A stretch of 5,495 nt of DNA from Clostridia bacterium (GTDB lineage: Bacteria > Bacillota > Clostridia > Christensenellales > Borkfalkiaceae): contig JAFVXN010000206.1 of assembly GCA_017501125.1 (NCBI GenBank), positions 1 to 5,495 of the forward strand. The letters are read 5' to 3'. Positions 3,184 through 5,495 of the stretch are shown piece by piece. The translations under genes were made by a program, and so were the position numbers. The notes beneath the pieces were generated by a model that worked only from the letters and a program-made list of their open reading frames with translations, made no database searches and was not told where the DNA came from. Position 1 is the stretch's first letter; every line of letters starts with the position of its first letter.

Positions 3184-5495
3184 ATGGTAAGACTCGTGAC
3201 CGCCTACACCTTATCGGAATGTATGGACGCAATGGGTGCACTGGTTGCCGAATACGAAAAAGCGGGCGATAGGAATATCCTCTTTTGCGAAGACAGATTG
3301 ACGTTGATAGCAGAGCGTTCTCTCGTCAAGCATACGGGCGGTACTTTCCGTTCGTCCGTGACGACTTTCGCGCGTTTTTTGAAGACGGACGGCGCGGTAC
3401 TGGGCAAACAGGGCTCGGTGATGGCGGTGGGCAGGATTATCTCCGCCCTGCAAAAAGAAGGGCGGATGAAAACTTTCCGTTCCGCATCCGCGATTGCCGC
3501 ACAGGCAAAATCCGCCTACGAGACGCTGGCGCAATTTTCCGCCTCCTGCGTGGATGCAGACGCCCTTTTTGCGGCGGCGGAACAATTACCTCCTTGCGCC
3601 TTGAAGAACAAATTGTCCGACCTTGCCTTAATTGCGGAAAGGTACGAGGGGTTCCTGACGGAATCTGGTCGCCTTGACGAGGCGAAATACCTCGCTTTAT
3701 TGCCAAAGGCGATAGAGGAGAAGGACTGGCAGGATACCAACGTATTCTTTCTTTGTTTTTCTTCCTTTACGGCGCAGGCACTCCGTGCGGTCAAAAAAGC
3801 GGTGAGTCGCGCCAAGAACGTCGTCGGTATCTTTTGCGGTGGCAAAGAGGAGATATACACCAACGAAGGGGTACGCAGTTTCTTCGAGGCGTGTGGTGGC
3901 GAAAAAAAGGTGCGCGTGGAAGATATGGGTTTGCCTTTAGAAGGGGAGGCAGAGGCGCTGAGGGGTGCACTGTTCGACCCCGAGTACTTATCCCGTCCGC
4001 AGTATCCAACCGACAATATCCGCTTATACGCGGCGCAAGATAAGACGGAGGAGGCGAAGCTCGTCGCCACCCAGATTAAAAGGTGTCTCGCACAAAAAGA
4101 GGGGTTTAGATATCGCGACGTTGCGGTATTGCTTCCTTCAACGGACGGGTACGCACTCGCCGTCAAGAAAGCGTTTGACGAATATAAAATTCCCTATTTT
4201 ATCGACGAGAAAAAATCGCTCACGGGGCATCCGCTTTGTAAGTTTATCCTCTCCGCCTTCGAGGTCGTGTCGGGGGATTACGCCCCTGCCGCGGTGCAGG
4301 CGCTGACGGGCAATTATTTCTTTGGAGAGGCGGACGAATATCGTAATTATCTGCTCCGTTTTGCCAATTTTAGACGTGGCGCAAAACGCCCGATTAAAGA
4401 GGGCGTGGACGGGTTTGATTTAGAAAAGGTGGGGGCAGGGCAGAGCCGACTTCACGCTTTGACAAGCCTTATCCCCAAGGAGGGCACGGGCGCAAGATAC
4501 GTCCACGCCGTGCGCGCGCTTTTAGAGACGGCGCACGCCAAGGAGGGCTTAGACCGTCTTATCGAGGAGATGGAAGATTTGTCGATGCGCGGTTATCTGT
4601 CCCAGTTTTTCGACGCGTTAGATTCGCTTTTGGAAGAGGCGCAACTACTGGCTGGAGACGCCGTGATGAAGGCGGACGACTTTGCCGCGATCCTTCGCGA
4701 CGGGTTGGCGGCGACGGAGATTTCCTTGATTCCCTTAAAATCAGACGCCGTATTCGTCGGCGACTTGTGCGACAGCCGTATCGAGAAGGTACGGGTGCTG
4801 TTTGCGATGGGCATGACGGACGAAGTGCCTAGGGCGAAGACGGACGAGGCGTTTATCGGCGACGGCGACATAGCGCGTTTGCAAGAGATAAAGATGCAGA
4901 TAGACCCGACGGTGCGACAGGTTAACGCGCGCGCAAAAGAGGCGGCGGCGCTCAATCTTTGCACCTTCTTAGACGACTTATACTTGACTTATCCGCTGTC
5001 GGTGGGGGAAGACGCCTCCGCCACCAGCGATATTTTGCGCTACGTCCAAGGCGCCTTTTGTCATACGGACGGGAGCAAGTTGTTCGTGGAAAATGCTTTG
5101 CGGATAGAGGATACGCCGTACGAGTGTAGCGAACGGTTGCCCGCGCTCAAGCGTATGCTTTTGGACAAGCGCGCCTTTGAGTCGAACCGCTTAGAGGACA
5201 AGCGCACCTACGCCTCTCTTGCCGCGGCTTTGCGCGAGATGGGGCTGTACGGAGAAGAGGAGCAGGTCAGTGGCGAGATAGACAACGCAAAACCACTATT
5301 TTTTCACGGCGAGGCGATTTCGCCCACTGCGCTAGAGGCGTATTTTGCTTGCCCATTCAAGATGTTTGCCGAGCGGGGCTTGCGTCTAAAAGAGAGGCAG
5401 GAGACGGAACTTCTAGCCGTGGATACGGGCAGTTTTGTACACGCCGTTTTGGAGGCGGCGGTCAAGGGTATGGATACCTGCGCGGACGAAGGGGC
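3184..5495 (+). CDS. addB: AddB-type subunit of the AddAB helicase-nuclease (3' end outside window)
   Basis: AddB pairs with AddA in the complex that unwinds and resects double-strand breaks up to Chi for recombination. The frame is open from ATG 3184 to the window edge (770 complete codons); family members run to about 1,100-1,170 residues, so roughly the last third is missing. Family-like blocks are FRYRDVAVLLPS (308-319), IPYFIDEKKSLTGHPL (336-351), VFVGDLCDSRIEKVRVLFAMGMTDEVP (523-549, in place of the usual G-x-x-E-G-x-x-P) and, most tellingly, SPTALEAYFACPF followed by DTGSFVHAVLE (747-757). Cys723 matches the first of the four iron-sulfur cysteines of AddB, and His753 the nuclease-domain histidine. 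The other three cysteines and the remaining nuclease residues lie beyond the edge. The N-terminus reads MVRLVTAYTLSECMDAM where AddB normally has a GxxGxGKT nucleotide-binding loop, so Walker A is absent. Streptococcal and lactococcal RexB also lack it. addA is expected downstream but is not visible. Confidence 0.87.
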   Translation, partial: MVRLVTAYTLSECMDAMGALVAEYEKAGDRNILFCEDRLTLIAERSLVKHTGGTFRSSVTTFARFLKTDGAVLGKQGSVMAVGRIISALQKEGRMKTFRSASAIAAQAKSAYETLAQFSASCVDADALFAAAEQLPPCALKNKLSDLALIAERYEGFLTESGRLDEAKYLALLPKAIEEKDWQDTNVFFLCFSSFTAQALRAVKKAVSRAKNVVGIFCGGKEEIYTNEGVRSFFEACGGEKKVRVEDMGLPLEGEAEALRGALFDPEYLSRPQYPTDNIRLYAAQDKTEEAKLVATQIKRCLAQKEGFRYRDVAVLLPSTDGYALAVKKAFDEYKIPYFIDEKKSLTGHPLCKFILSAFEVVSGDYAPAAVQALTGNYFFGEADEYRNYLLRFANFRRGAKRPIKEGVDGFDLEKVGAGQSRLHALTSLIPKEGTGARYVHAVRALLETAHAKEGLDRLIEEMEDLSMRGYLSQFFDALDSLLEEAQLLAGDAVMKADDFAAILRDGLAATEISLIPLKSDAVFVGDLCDSRIEKVRVLFAMGMTDEVPRAKTDEAFIGDGDIARLQEIKMQIDPTVRQVNARAKEAAALNLCTFLDDLYLTYPLSVGEDASATSDILRYVQGAFCHTDGSKLFVENALRIEDTPYECSERLPALKRMLLDKRAFESNRLEDKRTYASLAAALREMGLYGEEEQVSGEIDNAKPLFFHGEAISPTALEAYFACPFKMFAERGLRLKERQETELLAVDTGSFVHAVLEAAVKGMDTCADEG

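Noticed and set aside
3204..3585. Minus-strand open frames at the start of addB
   Set aside because: Cys/Arg-rich shadow products opposite the AddB N-terminus; no promoter or ribosome binding site.
3516..4166. 216-codon minus-strand open frame
   Set aside because: Antisense to addB; Ser/Ala-rich shadow composition with no motif, while the plus frame shows AddB family blocks.
4593..4964. 123-codon minus-strand open frame
   Set aside because: Antisense to addB, Ser/Ala/Arg-rich and without a ribosome binding site; a shadow.
1..5495. A new defence, mobile or CRISPR-like system
   Set aside because: No regularly spaced repeats, transposase, integrase, toxin-antitoxin pair or terminal repeats were seen; the genes are tRNA modification, purine salvage, a lipoprotein and DNA repair.

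Overview
The window looks like chromosomal DNA of a Gram-positive-type bacterium, most likely a Clostridia-like member of the Bacillota. The grounds are the tilS-hpt gene order, an AddAB-type (not RecBCD-type) repair subunit, strong AGGAG-type ribosome binding sites, and AT-rich intergenic DNA with extended -10 promoters beside moderately GC-rich genes. Finer placement is not possible from the sequence alone.

Layout, left to right: (1) Bases 1-54 hold a promoter (TTGCAA, 17-bp spacer, TG-extended TATACT) directly against the start codon of tilS. (2) tilS (55-1329, +, tRNA-Ile lysidine synthetase) and hpt (1341-1871, +, hypoxanthine phosphoribosyltransferase) form a tight two-gene operon, 11 bases apart, with the hpt ribosome binding site overlapping the tilS stop. 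(3) Bases 1872-1952 carry two back-to-back hairpins, one ending the tilS-hpt transcript and one ending the converging gene. (4) A 346-residue lipoprotein of unknown function lies on the minus strand (1953-2993). (5) A 190-base AT-rich divergent intergenic region (2994-3183) holds a well-formed promoter for the lipoprotein gene, an extended -10 promoter for the right-hand gene, a small hairpin beside the lipoprotein ribosome binding site, and a spaced inverted repeat between the two promoters. (6) From 3184 to the right edge runs an open, 3'-truncated reading frame for an AddB-type subunit of the AddAB helicase-nuclease (770 complete codons seen).

tilS supplies the modified tRNA needed to read AUA codons, hpt salvages purine bases, and AddB with AddA (expected just beyond the right edge, not seen) resects broken DNA. 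Only tilS and hpt are clearly co-transcribed. The lipoprotein shares an intergenic region with addB, but nothing shows a functional link.

The window is mostly housekeeping. I see no CRISPR array, transposon, tRNA or rRNA, prophage gene or evident new defence system. The points most worth a second look are the orphan lipoprotein and its leader hairpin, loss of the Walker A motif in AddB, a possibly leaderless tilS mRNA, and loss of the usual Ser-Tyr loop in Hpt.
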